Assembly (NCBI RefSeq): GCF_001050345.1
Contig: NZ_LFMW01000002.1
Span: 62,001 to 126,000, forward strand
DNA length: 64,000 nt
Origin: Pseudomonas fildesensis
Lineage (GTDB): Bacteria; Pseudomonadota; Gammaproteobacteria; Pseudomonadales; Pseudomonadaceae
Direction: 5' to 3'
How positions within the stretch are numbered: the stretch's first letter is position 1; the number at the start of each line of letters is the position of its first letter. This document shows positions 47,547-56,564 of this stretch, one piece after another. The position numbers and the translations under genes were made by a program. The notes under the pieces were generated by a model. The model was not told where the DNA came from, made no database searches, and saw nothing but the letters and a program-made list of their open reading frames with translations.

Positions 47547-48971
47547 TCAGGCCATCTGCGCCGCAGCGGTGACTTCGGCAGGTTGTGCCGAACGCACGGT
47601 GCGCCAAGTGTTGTAAGCCATCAGGAACATGCCGCTGAGGAAGATCGCACCGCCCACCAGTCGCACGATGAAGCCTGGGTGGCTGGCCACCAGGGTTTCG
47701 ACGAAGGAGTAGGTCAAGGTGCCGTCTTCGTTGATCGCGCGCCACATCAGGCCCTGGGCAATGCCGTTGACCCACATCGAGGCGATGTAGAGCACGGTGC
47801 CGATGGTGGCCAGCCAGAAGTGCGCGTTGATCAGGCCGATGCTGTACATCTGCTCGCGGCCGAAGATTTTCGGGATCATGTGGTACAGCGCGCCGATGGA
47901 GATCATCGCCACCCAACCGAGGGCGCCGGCATGTACGTGGCCGATGGTCCAGTCGGTGTAGTGGGAGAGGGCGTTGACGGTCTTGATCGCCATCATCGGA
48001 CCTTCGAAGGTCGACATGCCGTAGAACGCCAGCGAGACGACCAGGAAGCGCAGGATCGGGTCGCTGCGCAACTTATGCCACGCGCCCGACAGCGTCATCA
48101 TGCCGTTGATCATGCCGCCCCAGCTCGGTGCCAGCAGCACCAGCGACATCACCATGCCCAGCGACTGTGCCCAGTCCGGCAGCGCGGTGTAGTGCAAGTG
48201 GTGCGGGCCGGCCCAGATGTACAAAGTGATCAGTGCCCAGAAGTGCACGATCGACAAGCGATACGAATACACCGGACGCTCGGCCTGTTTCGGCACGAAG
48301 TAATACATCATCCCGAGGAAGCCGGCGGTGAGGAAAAAGCCTACCGCGTTATGTCCATACCACCACTGCACCATGGCATCCGTCGCACCGCCATAGAGGG
48401 AGTAGGACTTGGTCAGGCTGACCGGGATTTCCAGGTTGTTGACGATATGCAAGATGGCCACGGTGATGATGAACGCACCGAAGAACCAGTTACCGACGTA
48501 GATGTGCTTGGTGTTGCGCTTGGCCACGGTGCCGAAGAACACGATGGCGTAGGCCACCCAGACAATGGTGATCAGGATGTCGATCGGCCATTCCAGCTCG
48601 GCGTATTCCTTGGAGCTGGTGTAGCCCAGCGGCAAGCTGATTGCGGCCAAGAGGATGACGAGCTGCCAGCCCCAAAAGCAGAACGCGGCGATTTTCGGCG
48701 CGAACAGCTGGGTTTGGCAGGTACGCTGCACCGAGTAAAACGAGCTGGCAAACAGCGCGCAGCCGCCGAAGGCGAAGATCACCGCGTTGGTGTGCAGCGG
48801 GCGCAAGCGGCCGAAGCTGGTCCAAGGCAAGTCGAAGTTGAGTGCAGGCCAAACCAATTGGGCAGCGAGAAAAACCCCGAGCCCCATGCCGACGATGCCC
48901 CACACCACCGTCATAATGGCGAATTGGCGGACCACCTTGTAGTTATAGGCGGTACTTAAAGTAGTGTTCAT
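47547..48971 (-). CDS. ccoN2: cbb3 oxidase catalytic subunit I, copy 2
   Basis: A 474-aa haem-copper oxidase subunit, highly similar to copy 1 over its whole length (the same [13 protein letters not shown] region). The ATG at 48971 ([14 protein letters not shown]) begins the second operon. A near-canonical ANR box about 111 bp upstream, inside the 5' end of the divergent hydrolase gene, points to strong low-oxygen induction, as known for cbb3-2 in P. aeruginosa. Confidence 0.97.
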   Translation of the reverse strand: MNTTLSTAYNYKVVRQFAIMTVVWGIVGMGLGVFLAAQLVWPALNFDLPWTSFGRLRPLHTNAVIFAFGGCALFASSFYSVQRTCQTQLFAPKIAAFCFWGWQLVILLAAISLPLGYTSSKEYAELEWPIDILITIVWVAYAIVFFGTVAKRNTKHIYVGNWFFGAFIITVAILHIVNNLEIPVSLTKSYSLYGGATDAMVQWWYGHNAVGFFLTAGFLGMMYYFVPKQAERPVYSYRLSIVHFWALITLYIWAGPHHLHYTALPDWAQSLGMVMSLVLLAPSWGGMINGMMTLSGAWHKLRSDPILRFLVVSLAFYGMSTFEGPMMAIKTVNALSHYTDWTIGHVHAGALGWVAMISIGALYHMIPKIFGREQMYSIGLINAHFWLATIGTVLYIASMWVNGIAQGLMWRAINEDGTLTYSFVETLVASHPGFIVRLVGGAIFLSGMFLMAYNTWRTVRSAQPAEVTAAAQMA

Positions 48972-49050
48972 GGTTCCCCATCCACGGTTCAACCCAAGCA
49001 AATGTGGCACTTGGGCTGGAGTTATAGGCAGACTAAAATGCGAGGCAAGC

Positions 49051-49743
49051 ATGGGCAAAGAGCACAAGGCCAGTATTGACGGGGATCAATGGGCGCAGTG
49101 TGTGCGGGAACACGGCTGGTTGTGGGATGTCGCCTCTGGCGCTGCCGGGGGTACGCCGGTCACGCTGATCCTGGCCCACGGCGCCGGCGCACCGATGGAC
49201 TCATCCTTCATGAACGACATGGCTGCACGCCTTGCCGGGCATGGCGTGAACGTGTTGCGGTTCGAGTTTCCGTACATGGCCCAGCGCCGTGTGGACGGGG
49301 GCAGGCGGCCACCCAACCCGGCACCGAAACTGCTGGAAGCGTGGCGTGAGGTGTATGCCGAGGTGCGACGCCATGTCGCTGGGAAACTGGCGATTGGGGG
49401 GAAGTCGATGGGCGGGCGAATGGCCAGTCTTTTGGCCGATGAATTGGGCGTCGATGGGCTGGTGTGCCTGGGTTATCCGTTTTATGCGGTGGGCAAGCCG
49501 GAGAAACCACGTGTAGCGCATTTGGCCGGATTGAAGACGCCGACGTTGATTGTGCAGGGCGAGCGCGATGCACTGGGCAATCGGGCGGCGGTGGAAGGGT
49601 ATGTGTTGTCGCCGAGCATCGAGGTGATGTGGCGGGTGGCGGGGGATCATGACTTGAAGCCGCTGAAGGCTTCGGGATTTACGCATGAGCAGCATTTGGA
49701 GGCTGCGGCGGTGCAAGTGGCTGGGTTTCTTGGCGCCTGTTAG
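49051..49743 (+). CDS. alpha/beta hydrolase (KANL3/Tex30-like)
   Basis: A 230-aa cytosolic hydrolase-fold protein with [16 protein letters not shown] at the oxyanion region, the nucleophile elbow [10 protein letters not shown], and a late catalytic Asp/His (GERDALG and AGDHDLKPL). The substrate is unknown. ATG at 49051 was used; GTG at 49102 is an alternative, and with it the ANR box at 49076-49089 would fall outside the gene. Divergent from ccoN2. Confidence 0.85.
   Translation: MGKEHKASIDGDQWAQCVREHGWLWDVASGAAGGTPVTLILAHGAGAPMDSSFMNDMAARLAGHGVNVLRFEFPYMAQRRVDGGRRPPNPAPKLLEAWREVYAEVRRHVAGKLAIGGKSMGGRMASLLADELGVDGLVCLGYPFYAVGKPEKPRVAHLAGLKTPTLIVQGERDALGNRAAVEGYVLSPSIEVMWRVAGDHDLKPLKASGFTHEQHLEAAAVQVAGFLGAC
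49076..49089. promoter_or_regulatory. ANR box upstream of ccoN2
   Basis: TTGACGGGGATCAA on the + strand, which is TTGATCCCCGTCAA on the ccoN2 strand, matches the consensus at nine of ten positions. It lies within the first codons of the hydrolase gene if that starts at 49051. Confidence 0.85.
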
Positions 49744-49748
49744 GGCCA

Positions 49749-49834
49749 ATCGGGAGCAAGCCCCCTCCCACATTCGACCGCATTCCAAGGGATGTACGCG
49801 GTTAACTGTGGGAGGGGGCTTGCTCCCGATAGCG
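49749..49834. repeat. REPIN between the hydrolase and aer genes
   Basis: CGGGAGCAAGCCCCCTCCCACA and TGTGGGAGGGGGCTTGCTCCCG are inverted copies around a 35-bp centre. The element fills the gap between the convergent stops at 49743 and 49837. Confidence 0.95.
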
Positions 49835-49836
49835 GT

Positions 49837-51402
49837 CTACCGGTTGAAACGCTCGACCAACGAATACTGGGTATTCGCCGTATGCGTCAGCTCTTCACTC
49901 AACTGCGCCGAGCTCAACGCCTGTTCCGAGGTCTGATCGGCCAATAGCGCAATGGTGCTGATGTTGCGGCTGATCTCTTCGGCCACGGCGCTTTGCTCTT
50001 CGGTGGCAGCGGCGATCTGGGTGGTCATGTCGGTGATATTGGCCACTGCTTCACTGATGCCCACCAACGCCGCATCCGCCTCCATCACCCGCGCCACACC
50101 TTCTTCGGCCTGGCGATGCCCGGCGTCCATGGTTTGCACGGCGGCGCTGGCGGTCTGCTGCAGCTTGGCGATCAGGGCATGGATCTGCCCGGTCGACTCG
50201 GCCGTGCGCTGGGCCAGTTGGCGAACTTCGTCAGCCACCACCGCAAACCCCCGGCCCATCTCACCGGCACGCGCCGCTTCGATGGCGGCGTTCAGCGCCA
50301 GCAGGTTGGTTTGGTCAGCAATGCCTTTGATCACGTCGACAACGCCGCCGATTTCATCGCTGTCCTTGGCCAGTTGGGTGACGGTGATACCCGTTTCCCC
50401 AACCGCCGCCGACAGACGCTGAATCGCTTCGCGGGTTTCGCCTGCGATGTCGCGGCCACGGCCAGTCAGGCGATTGGCTTCCTGGGTAGCATCGGCGGTG
50501 CGCTGTACATGGCTGGCGACCTCCTGGGTGGTCGCGGCCATCTGGTTGACCGCAGTCGCCACCTGTTCGGTTTCGACACGCTGGCGTTCCAGGCCGCTGG
50601 AGCTGTTATGCGCCAGGGTGTTGGACTGCGCCGCTTGGGCATTGAGGTGCTCGGCGGTGTCCTGCAAACGTGTAAGACACGTCTTCAGACGCGCTTCCTG
50701 GCTGAGGATCGACATCTCCAGTCGCGCTTGAGCGCCACGGCTGTCGGTGTACATCTGCGCGATCAACGGGTCGGACGTGGTCTGCTCGGCCAGGCGCAGC
50801 AAGCGCTTGAGACCACGCTGTTGCCAGCTCAGGCCCAACAGGCCCAACGGCACCGACAACCCCGCCGCCAGGGCAAAGCCCCAGTGGGAATTGAGCGACG
50901 CGCCGATCATGAAGCTCAGTTGGCTGACCAGGATAAACGGCAGCCAGTCCTGCAACACCGGCAGCCACTTGTCCCGCTGGGGAATGGCAGACTTGCCCTG
51001 GTTGATGCGTTGGTAGAGCGCTTCGGCCCGACGGATCTGCTCGGCGGTGGGCTTGACGCGCACCGATTCGTAGCCGACCACCTGGTTGCCGTCGAAGACC
51101 GGTGTCACGTAGGCGTTAACCCAGTAGTGATCACCGCTCTTGCTGCGATTCTTGACAATGCCCATCCATGGCAAGCCTTGTTTGAGCGTCGACCACATGT
51201 GCGCGAAGACGGCCGCCGGAACGTCCGGGTGACGCACCAGGTTGTGCGGGGCACGCACCAGTTCGTCACGGGAGAACCCACTGATTTCGACAAACGCGTC
51301 GTTACAGTAGGTGATCACCCCTTTGGCATCAGTGGTGGAGATCAACCGTTGCTGAGCGGGGAAGGTACGTTCGCGCTGGGTAACGGGTTGGTTATTACGC
51401 AT
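49837..51402 (-). CDS. aer: Aer-type PAS chemoreceptor (aerotaxis)
   Basis: A 521-aa methyl-accepting protein with an N-terminal PAS domain ([40 protein letters not shown]) expected to bind FAD. One or two membrane helices lie near residues 150-195, with no periplasmic domain. The cytoplasmic signalling hairpin has [20 protein letters not shown]. This layout is that of Aer, the aerotaxis receptor. Its place beside the low-oxygen oxidases fits redox or oxygen taxis. No ANR box was seen in the 73-bp upstream gap. Confidence 0.9.
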   Translation of the reverse strand: MRNNQPVTQRERTFPAQQRLISTTDAKGVITYCNDAFVEISGFSRDELVRAPHNLVRHPDVPAAVFAHMWSTLKQGLPWMGIVKNRSKSGDHYWVNAYVTPVFDGNQVVGYESVRVKPTAEQIRRAEALYQRINQGKSAIPQRDKWLPVLQDWLPFILVSQLSFMIGASLNSHWGFALAAGLSVPLGLLGLSWQQRGLKRLLRLAEQTTSDPLIAQMYTDSRGAQARLEMSILSQEARLKTCLTRLQDTAEHLNAQAAQSNTLAHNSSSGLERQRVETEQVATAVNQMAATTQEVASHVQRTADATQEANRLTGRGRDIAGETREAIQRLSAAVGETGITVTQLAKDSDEIGGVVDVIKGIADQTNLLALNAAIEAARAGEMGRGFAVVADEVRQLAQRTAESTGQIHALIAKLQQTASAAVQTMDAGHRQAEEGVARVMEADAALVGISEAVANITDMTTQIAAATEEQSAVAEEISRNISTIALLADQTSEQALSSAQLSEELTHTANTQYSLVERFNR

Positions 51403-51475
51403 GATTGTTCAATCCGCAAGGCTTTCAGGTGTTGTCGGCCGTAGAGGGCTTTTATTTAGCTTAATTTTGTAATAA

Positions 51476-52267
51476 TCAGCTGGCCAGCATCGGGTAGGTA
51501 AACAACCCGAAGTGAAGCAGATTCAAACCAAAGTGCGTGGCAATCGCTGCGCCCAGCCCGCCGAAGCGATAAGCCAGGCCGTAACCGACACCGGCGATGC
51601 TCGCCAGCAGCACCCATTGCCAGCCCGCGCCCAGGTGCACCAAGCCAAATAATAGTGAGGCCAGCAACAGTGCGAGGTTCTCGCCGTAGGGCAAATGTTT
51701 GAAGCGCTGGTTGAGGCCGCCCTGGATGTAGCCACGAAACAGCGCCTCTTCCACCAGCGTCACCAGCAGCAGGTTATTCAGTACCCACAGCCACGCCTGT
51801 TCCGGCCATTTCGGCGCCCAGCTGATAATTCCCAGTAACGCCGCGCCACCGAGGGCGGCAATGGCGGTCAGGGTCAGGGCCAGGGCGGTCACGCAGATCG
51901 ACAGGCGCAATGAGCGGCGCGCCACAATCCACGGGCAGGCCAGCAGCAGCCAGAAGCCGATCAGGGGTTTGTCCTGGTTCAGGTACATCGAGAAGGGCAC
52001 GGCGTCCGGGGTAAACCGCTGCGGGTCGATACCGCGCCCGTTGTAGAACCCCGGCAGCCAATGCATCGCCAGGCCCAGCGCCAGCACGATGAACAACCCG
52101 TGGCCAAGGTAGCGCGCCCAAGGGTTGCGTTGTTGGCGCACGGCATACCCGGCAATCAGCAGCAGGGCGACGGACACAACCGCCAGCACGCCCAGTTGCC
52201 CGTAGGTCAAGGCGAGTACATAGCCAATGGAAAGAAGCGCCAGGTACAGCCAGGGCAGTTCGAGCAT
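51476..52267 (-). CDS. CPBP family intramembrane metalloprotease
   Basis: A 263-aa protein with about eight membrane helices and the CPBP (CAAX/Abi) motifs: EEALFRG (Glu173-Glu174, Arg178), a histidine near residue 211 (LFGLVHLG), and a late HFGLN. Members process membrane substrates or protect against bacteriocins; the bacterial role here is unknown. It stands alone upstream of aer on the same strand. Confidence 0.9.
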   Translation of the reverse strand: MLELPWLYLALLSIGYVLALTYGQLGVLAVVSVALLLIAGYAVRQQRNPWARYLGHGLFIVLALGLAMHWLPGFYNGRGIDPQRFTPDAVPFSMYLNQDKPLIGFWLLLACPWIVARRSLRLSICVTALALTLTAIAALGGAALLGIISWAPKWPEQAWLWVLNNLLLVTLVEEALFRGYIQGGLNQRFKHLPYGENLALLLASLLFGLVHLGAGWQWVLLASIAGVGYGLAYRFGGLGAAIATHFGLNLLHFGLFTYPMLAS

Positions 52268-52427
52268 TTGAAAGTCCTTGGAAAAAACTGACCGGCATTA
52301 TAGCGATCGACCTTCTTCGGCGGCATGAAACCTCCTCCACGAAAAACGCTTGGGTGAAGTGATTGCTAAATGTGATTGCGGCTGGTTATAGTCGTCGCGT
52401 CTTTATCCCTTCACACAAGATCAGCAC
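52268..52427. other. gap between the CPBP gene and a small ORF
   Basis: The promoter regions of the CPBP gene and of the rightward small ORF/permease unit must share this AT-richer gap. No clear -35/-10 pair or palindrome was identified by eye. Confidence 0.3.
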
Positions 52428-52592
52428 ATGCCAGCTTCCCTGCGCATAGCGGTAGTCGATTCAGCGGTCAACGCTGTGGTCGTGCCGTGCGCGAACATGC
52501 AGCCTGCGCAGATCAGTCACTACCCCCCACCTGTCAGTAGCACGCCGGTGTACGCAGTCGTATCACCGCCGGGTGTTGGCATTTCGGGCTGA
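52428..52592 (+). CDS. possible 54-aa leader or small protein upstream of an EamA gene
   Basis: ATG at 52428 opens a frame of 54 codons (MPASLRIAVVDSAVNAVVVP at the start, Pro/Val-rich HYPPPVSSTPVYAVVSPPG later) ending in TGA at 52592. No strong ribosome site was seen. It is 98 bp before the permease gene and followed by a hairpin with a T-run, so it could be a leader peptide. It may also be chance. Confidence 0.3.
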   Translation: MPASLRIAVVDSAVNAVVVPCANMQPAQISHYPPPVSSTPVYAVVSPPGVGISG

Positions 52593-52641
52593 TCAGCTGA
52601 TTGCTGTTCCCGTCTGCCCGCCTGAAAAAAATCTACTGAAT

Positions 52642-52668
52642 TTCAGCAACTGCTGAATCGGCTTTTTT
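52642..52668 (+). terminator. weak terminator or attenuator-like hairpin before the EamA gene
   Basis: TTCAGCA, loop AC, TGCTGAA (52642-52657) forms a perfect 7-bp stem. After TCGGC comes a run of seven T (52662-52668), 22 bp before the permease ATG. The gap between stem and T-run weakens the case. Confidence 0.4.
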
Positions 52669-52690
52669 TGCCTGATTACAGGTGGTAACC

Positions 52691-53551
52691 ATGTCTGTTC
52701 TTTCAAAACAATCCGTCGCCGCGGCGGCGTCGACGAGCCTGTTCGTCTTGCTGTGGAGCAGCGGGGCGATCTTCTCCAAATGGGGCCTGGCCCACGCTTC
52801 GCCCTTTGCGTTTTTGCTCATCCGCTTCGCCATTGCCCTGGCGGGGCTGGTGATCCTGGTACCGATCCTCAAGTTGCGCCTGCCGCGCCGCGGTAAACCC
52901 ATGCTGTACGCGGCAGCGACCGGTTTGGTGTTGCTGGGGGCCTATCAGATTTTCTATCTGCTGGCGCTGGACCTCAAAGTCACTCCAGGCGTGATGGCAA
53001 CCATCATGGGCGTGCAGCCGATCCTCACCGTGGTGCTGCTGGAGCGGCAGCGTTCCTGGCGTCGGCTGTTCGGCCTGGGGCTGGGGTTGGCGGGGTTGAT
53101 CATGGTGGTCTACCAGGGCATTGGGCTGTCGGGCATGTCCCTGGCCGGGATGCTGTTCGGGCTGCTGGCCCTGGCGAGCATGACCTTTGGCTCGATCATG
53201 CAGAAGCGCATCACCGACAATCCCTTGGGCACGCTGCCGGTGCAGTACCTGGCGGGGCTGTTGTTGTGCGCGGTGTTTGTGCCGTTCCAGCCCTTCCATT
53301 TTGAACAGAACGCCGGCTTTTACCTGCCGGTGCTGTGGATGGGCCTGGTGGTGTCGTTGCTGGCGACGCTGTTGCTCTACCGCCTGATCGCCCGTGGCAA
53401 TCTGGTGAACGTTACCAGTCTGTTCTACCTGGTGCCGGCGGTGACGGCGGTGATGGACTATCTGATTTTCGGCAATAGGCTCGCGCTGTTGAGTCTGCTG
53501 GGAATGGGATTGATCATCGTTGGGTTGGTGTTCGTCTTTCGTAAAGGCTGA
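52691..53551 (+). CDS. EamA/DMT superfamily permease
   Basis: A 286-aa membrane protein with ten helices and two EamA repeats (FVLLWSSGAIFSKWGLAHAS early, GMLFGLLALASMTFGSIMQK in the middle). Probably an exporter of an amino acid or related metabolite. ATG at 52691 was used; a GTG is three codons earlier. A small ORF and hairpin lie upstream. It is convergent with another EamA gene. Confidence 0.9.
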   Translation: MSVLSKQSVAAAASTSLFVLLWSSGAIFSKWGLAHASPFAFLLIRFAIALAGLVILVPILKLRLPRRGKPMLYAAATGLVLLGAYQIFYLLALDLKVTPGVMATIMGVQPILTVVLLERQRSWRRLFGLGLGLAGLIMVVYQGIGLSGMSLAGMLFGLLALASMTFGSIMQKRITDNPLGTLPVQYLAGLLLCAVFVPFQPFHFEQNAGFYLPVLWMGLVVSLLATLLLYRLIARGNLVNVTSLFYLVPAVTAVMDYLIFGNRLALLSLLGMGLIIVGLVFVFRKG

Positions 53552-53560
53552 CACAACCCC

Positions 53561-53609
53561 TTGTAGGAGCCGGGGGGACGCCTAGTCCTTGCCGGCCCCT
53601 ACAATTTTT
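53561..53609. repeat. short REP-like hairpin between convergent EamA genes
   Basis: TTGTAGGAGCCGG pairs with CCGGCCCCTACAA around a 23-bp centre, and ATTTTT follows. The last codons and TAG stop of the minus-strand EamA gene lie in the right arm, and the hairpin may act as a terminator. Confidence 0.75.
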
Positions 53610-54483
53610 GGGGCCGTAACACCAACCACAACGCCCCTGCGATCAACACCCCGCCATACACATGCGCCATCGACAACGGTTCATCCAGCAGCAACGCCCC
53701 CCACAGCACGCCGAACGGCGGGATGAGGAAGGTGGTGGTCATTGATCTCACCGGTCCGATGGCGGAGAGCAGTCGGAAGTACAAGACGTAGGCAAACGCC
53801 GTACACACCAGCCCCAAGCCCAGCAGCGACAACCACACTTGCCACCCACCCCAACTGGCAGGCGGATGGCTGATGGCGTTGTAGGCAAAGAACGGCAGCA
53901 AAAACAGCGTCGCGCCAAGCATGCTGCCCAGAGCCGAAAGGCGGCTGTCCAGCCCACCACGCTGATCCAGCCAACGCCGCGCCAGGAACCCGGCAAAGCC
54001 ATAACACGTGGTCGCCAGCAAACAGGCCAGCGCGCCCATCAGCAATTCCAGGTCAAACGCCACTGGCCCTGCGCGGGTCAGCACGCCGACGCCGAACAGG
54101 CCCAGGCAGACCCCGGCGATTTTCGACGGCGTCAGGCGCTCACTGAAGAACAACCCGCCAATCAACACGCCCATCAACGGCGTGGTGGCATTGAAGATGG
54201 CCGAGTAACCCGCCGGCAACACCTGGGCCGCTACCGAGTACATGGTCGCGGGAATTCCGGAGTTGATCACGCCCAGTAGCAGGACGGTCTTGAACTTGCC
54301 CTGGAAGTCCCAGCTCACGCGCATCATCGCCAGGATCACCAGCAAGCCGGCGGCGGCAATCGACACGCGGAAAAACGCGGTCGGTACCGTGCCGATTTCT
54401 GGCGCGATGATGCGCATGAACAGGAAGCTCGCGCCCCAAATGGCGGCCAGCCCCAACAAGTACAGGGTGTCGACAGGTCTCAC
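53599..54483 (-). CDS. EamA/DMT superfamily permease
   Basis: A 294-aa inner-membrane protein with ten helices (LYLLGLAAIWGASFLFMRII at the start; MTTTFLIPPFGVLWGALLLD late in the second repeat). It resembles RhaT/YdcZ-like DMT exporters; the substrate is unknown. ATG at 54483 was used. Its stop codon is supplied by a REP-like hairpin. It is not closely similar to the permease at 52691. Confidence 0.9.
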   Translation of the reverse strand: MRPVDTLYLLGLAAIWGASFLFMRIIAPEIGTVPTAFFRVSIAAAGLLVILAMMRVSWDFQGKFKTVLLLGVINSGIPATMYSVAAQVLPAGYSAIFNATTPLMGVLIGGLFFSERLTPSKIAGVCLGLFGVGVLTRAGPVAFDLELLMGALACLLATTCYGFAGFLARRWLDQRGGLDSRLSALGSMLGATLFLLPFFAYNAISHPPASWGGWQVWLSLLGLGLVCTAFAYVLYFRLLSAIGPVRSMTTTFLIPPFGVLWGALLLDEPLSMAHVYGGVLIAGALWLVLRPQKL

Positions 54484-54548
54484 GGAACGCTCCTACATCA
54501 ATTAAGGCGGCGAGTGTTGCCCAGTGGCCTGTTCGACACAATTGCTAA

Positions 54549-56174
54549 TTACAGGACAAACCGCGTCACCAGGCCATTGAGGTCTACCGCGAGGCGCGAC
54601 AGTTCCTGGCTGGCGGCCGAGGTCTGAGTGGCGCCGGCGGCAGTCTGGGTCGACAGGTCGCGAATGTTCACCAGGCTGCGGTCCACTTCACGGGCGACCA
54701 GCGCCTGTTGCTCGGCGGCGCTGGCGATCACCAGGTTGCGCTGGCTGATCTGCGAGATGGCGGCGGTGATCTTCTCCAGGGCGCTGCCGGCGCTGTTGGC
54801 CCGTTGCAGGGTCTGGCCGGCGTGCTCGGCGCTGCTTTTCAGTGCGCCGACGGTGTCCTGGGTGCCTTGCTGGATGCCGGTGATCATCTGCTCGATTTCT
54901 TCGGTGGAGTCCTGGGTACGCTGCGCCAGGGAGCGCACCTCATCGGCGACGACCGCAAAGCCGCGTCCTGCCTCGCCCGCGCGAGCGGCTTCGATGGCGG
55001 CGTTGAGCGCCAGCAGGTTGGTTTGCCCGGCAATGCCACGGATCACTTCCAGCACTTTGCTGATGTCCTGGGCTTGCACCGCCAGGCCTTCGGCCTTGTT
55101 CGAGGCGCCGAGCACTTCGTCGACCAGGTTCTGGATCGAACTGATGGTTTCGCTGATCTGGTAGTGGCCGTGCTTGCTGTCTTCATCGGAGGCCTGGGAC
55201 GCTTCGGCGCTCGACACCGCGTTGCCCGCCACTTCATCCACCGCGGCGCTCATCTCGGTCACGGCCGTCGCGGCCTGTTCGATTTCGTCGTTCTGCGCTT
55301 GCAGGCCACGGGTGCTTTGTTCCATCACCGAACTCATCTCTTCGGCCGCCGACGCCAGTTGCTGCGCCGATTCGCTGATACCGCGAATGGTGGTCTGCAG
55401 TTGCGCCTGCATGGTGGCCAGGGCCGTCAGCAGTTGCGCCGCCTCGTCGGTGCCGTTCACCACGATCGGCTGGCTCAAATCACCGGCGGCGATGGTGCGT
55501 GCCACGCTCAATGCCTGGCCGAGTGGCGCGGTGATGCTGCGGGTCAGCAGCCAGGCCAGCAACAAGGTGGCGATCAGGGCGGCGATGATGATCAGGCCGA
55601 CCACCCACTGCGCGCTCGAATACATCTGCGCCGCTGAATCGGCGGCGGCTTCGACGCCTTTTTGGTTGAAGGTGATCATGTTCTCCAGGCTCTTGTTGAG
55701 GACCGTGCCCTGAGGCGCGAGGCGGCTGGTGAGCAGGTCGATGGCGTCCTGCTGCTGATCCTTGTCCACCAGGGCGACCATCTGCCCGACGATGGTCAGG
55801 TAGGTCGCCACGTTAGCCTTGACCTGCTTGAGCAACTCGCGCTCTTCGTCACCGCTGAGCAGGGTTTCCTGGCGATCCAGCAAGGTTTTCAGTTCGCTAC
55901 TTTGGCGGCTGATCAGGCCTTTGCTGTTGTCGCGAATCCGCGATTCGTCGGTGGTCGCTACGCGCAAAGCCTCCAGGCGGATGCTGGCCACATAGGCCGC
56001 ACTGTCGTGGATATTCTCGATGTTGGGCATCCACGATTGTTCGATCACCAGCGCGCTTTCCCGCAGCTTGGTCATCTGGCCCAGGCCAAACAGGCCGACG
56101 ATCACCAGCAGGCTGGCCAAGACCCCAAAACTCAGACTGGCACGCAGCCCGATCTTCATATTCCTCAACGACAT
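54549..56174 (-). CDS. methyl-accepting chemotaxis protein
   Basis: A 541-aa transmembrane chemoreceptor with an N-terminal helix ([20 protein letters not shown]) and a four-helix-bundle type periplasmic domain (about residues 35-185). A second helix ([20 protein letters not shown]), a HAMP domain and the signalling tip [20 protein letters not shown] follow. The ligand is unknown. A single gene, divergent from aceK. Confidence 0.93.
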   Translation of the reverse strand: MSLRNMKIGLRASLSFGVLASLLVIVGLFGLGQMTKLRESALVIEQSWMPNIENIHDSAAYVASIRLEALRVATTDESRIRDNSKGLISRQSSELKTLLDRQETLLSGDEERELLKQVKANVATYLTIVGQMVALVDKDQQQDAIDLLTSRLAPQGTVLNKSLENMITFNQKGVEAAADSAAQMYSSAQWVVGLIIIAALIATLLLAWLLTRSITAPLGQALSVARTIAAGDLSQPIVVNGTDEAAQLLTALATMQAQLQTTIRGISESAQQLASAAEEMSSVMEQSTRGLQAQNDEIEQAATAVTEMSAAVDEVAGNAVSSAEASQASDEDSKHGHYQISETISSIQNLVDEVLGASNKAEGLAVQAQDISKVLEVIRGIAGQTNLLALNAAIEAARAGEAGRGFAVVADEVRSLAQRTQDSTEEIEQMITGIQQGTQDTVGALKSSAEHAGQTLQRANSAGSALEKITAAISQISQRNLVIASAAEQQALVAREVDRSLVNIRDLSTQTAAGATQTSAASQELSRLAVDLNGLVTRFVL

Positions 56175-56564
56175 CTCAATGCTCCTTGGGCGATTAGAAC
56201 CTGTTCCCGGATCGGTCTTCTGACCTTGTTAGGGTGGGAGAGGGCGCGCTATATAGCAAAGTGCCACCATCGTTGTAATGAGGGTTTCCCTTACGCCGTA
56301 TCAAAATCCTTACACCGACTCCACGCCCGCAGCAGCCAGGGTTTTTTCGGGTAATCGCCATAGGCCACGCCGTTCAAGGCTTCCGGCTGAAACGTTTAAT
56401 GCGCGTTATGTGTGTTTATTGACCGAATGGTCGAATTAAAAGCCGCGAAAATAAATGTACGGGTTGAACGAAACTGTACAAAGCAGCGCAAAAAATGCCC
56501 CTTCTCCTGCCTCCCTACACTGGCTAAGCTCAGGGCTTCCAGATGCCCGTTCGAGGTTTCCCGC
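56175..56564. other. gap between the chemoreceptor gene and aceK
   Basis: A 390-bp control region. The one notable element is a palindrome at 56419-56435. No gene, repeat or terminator is evident; the frame upstream of aceK is open but poorly coding. Confidence 0.5.
56419..56435. promoter_or_regulatory. RutR-like palindrome upstream of aceK
   Basis: TTGACCGAATGGTCGAA contains GACC-GAAT-GGTC and agrees with the TetR-family RutR consensus TTGACCAnnTGGTCAA at most positions. It lies about 130 bp before the aceK start. Confidence 0.45.

Noticed and set aside
51403..51475. ANR box upstream of aer
   Set aside because: Only a loose TGATTGTTCAATC is present, which does not fit TTGAT-N4-ATCAA.
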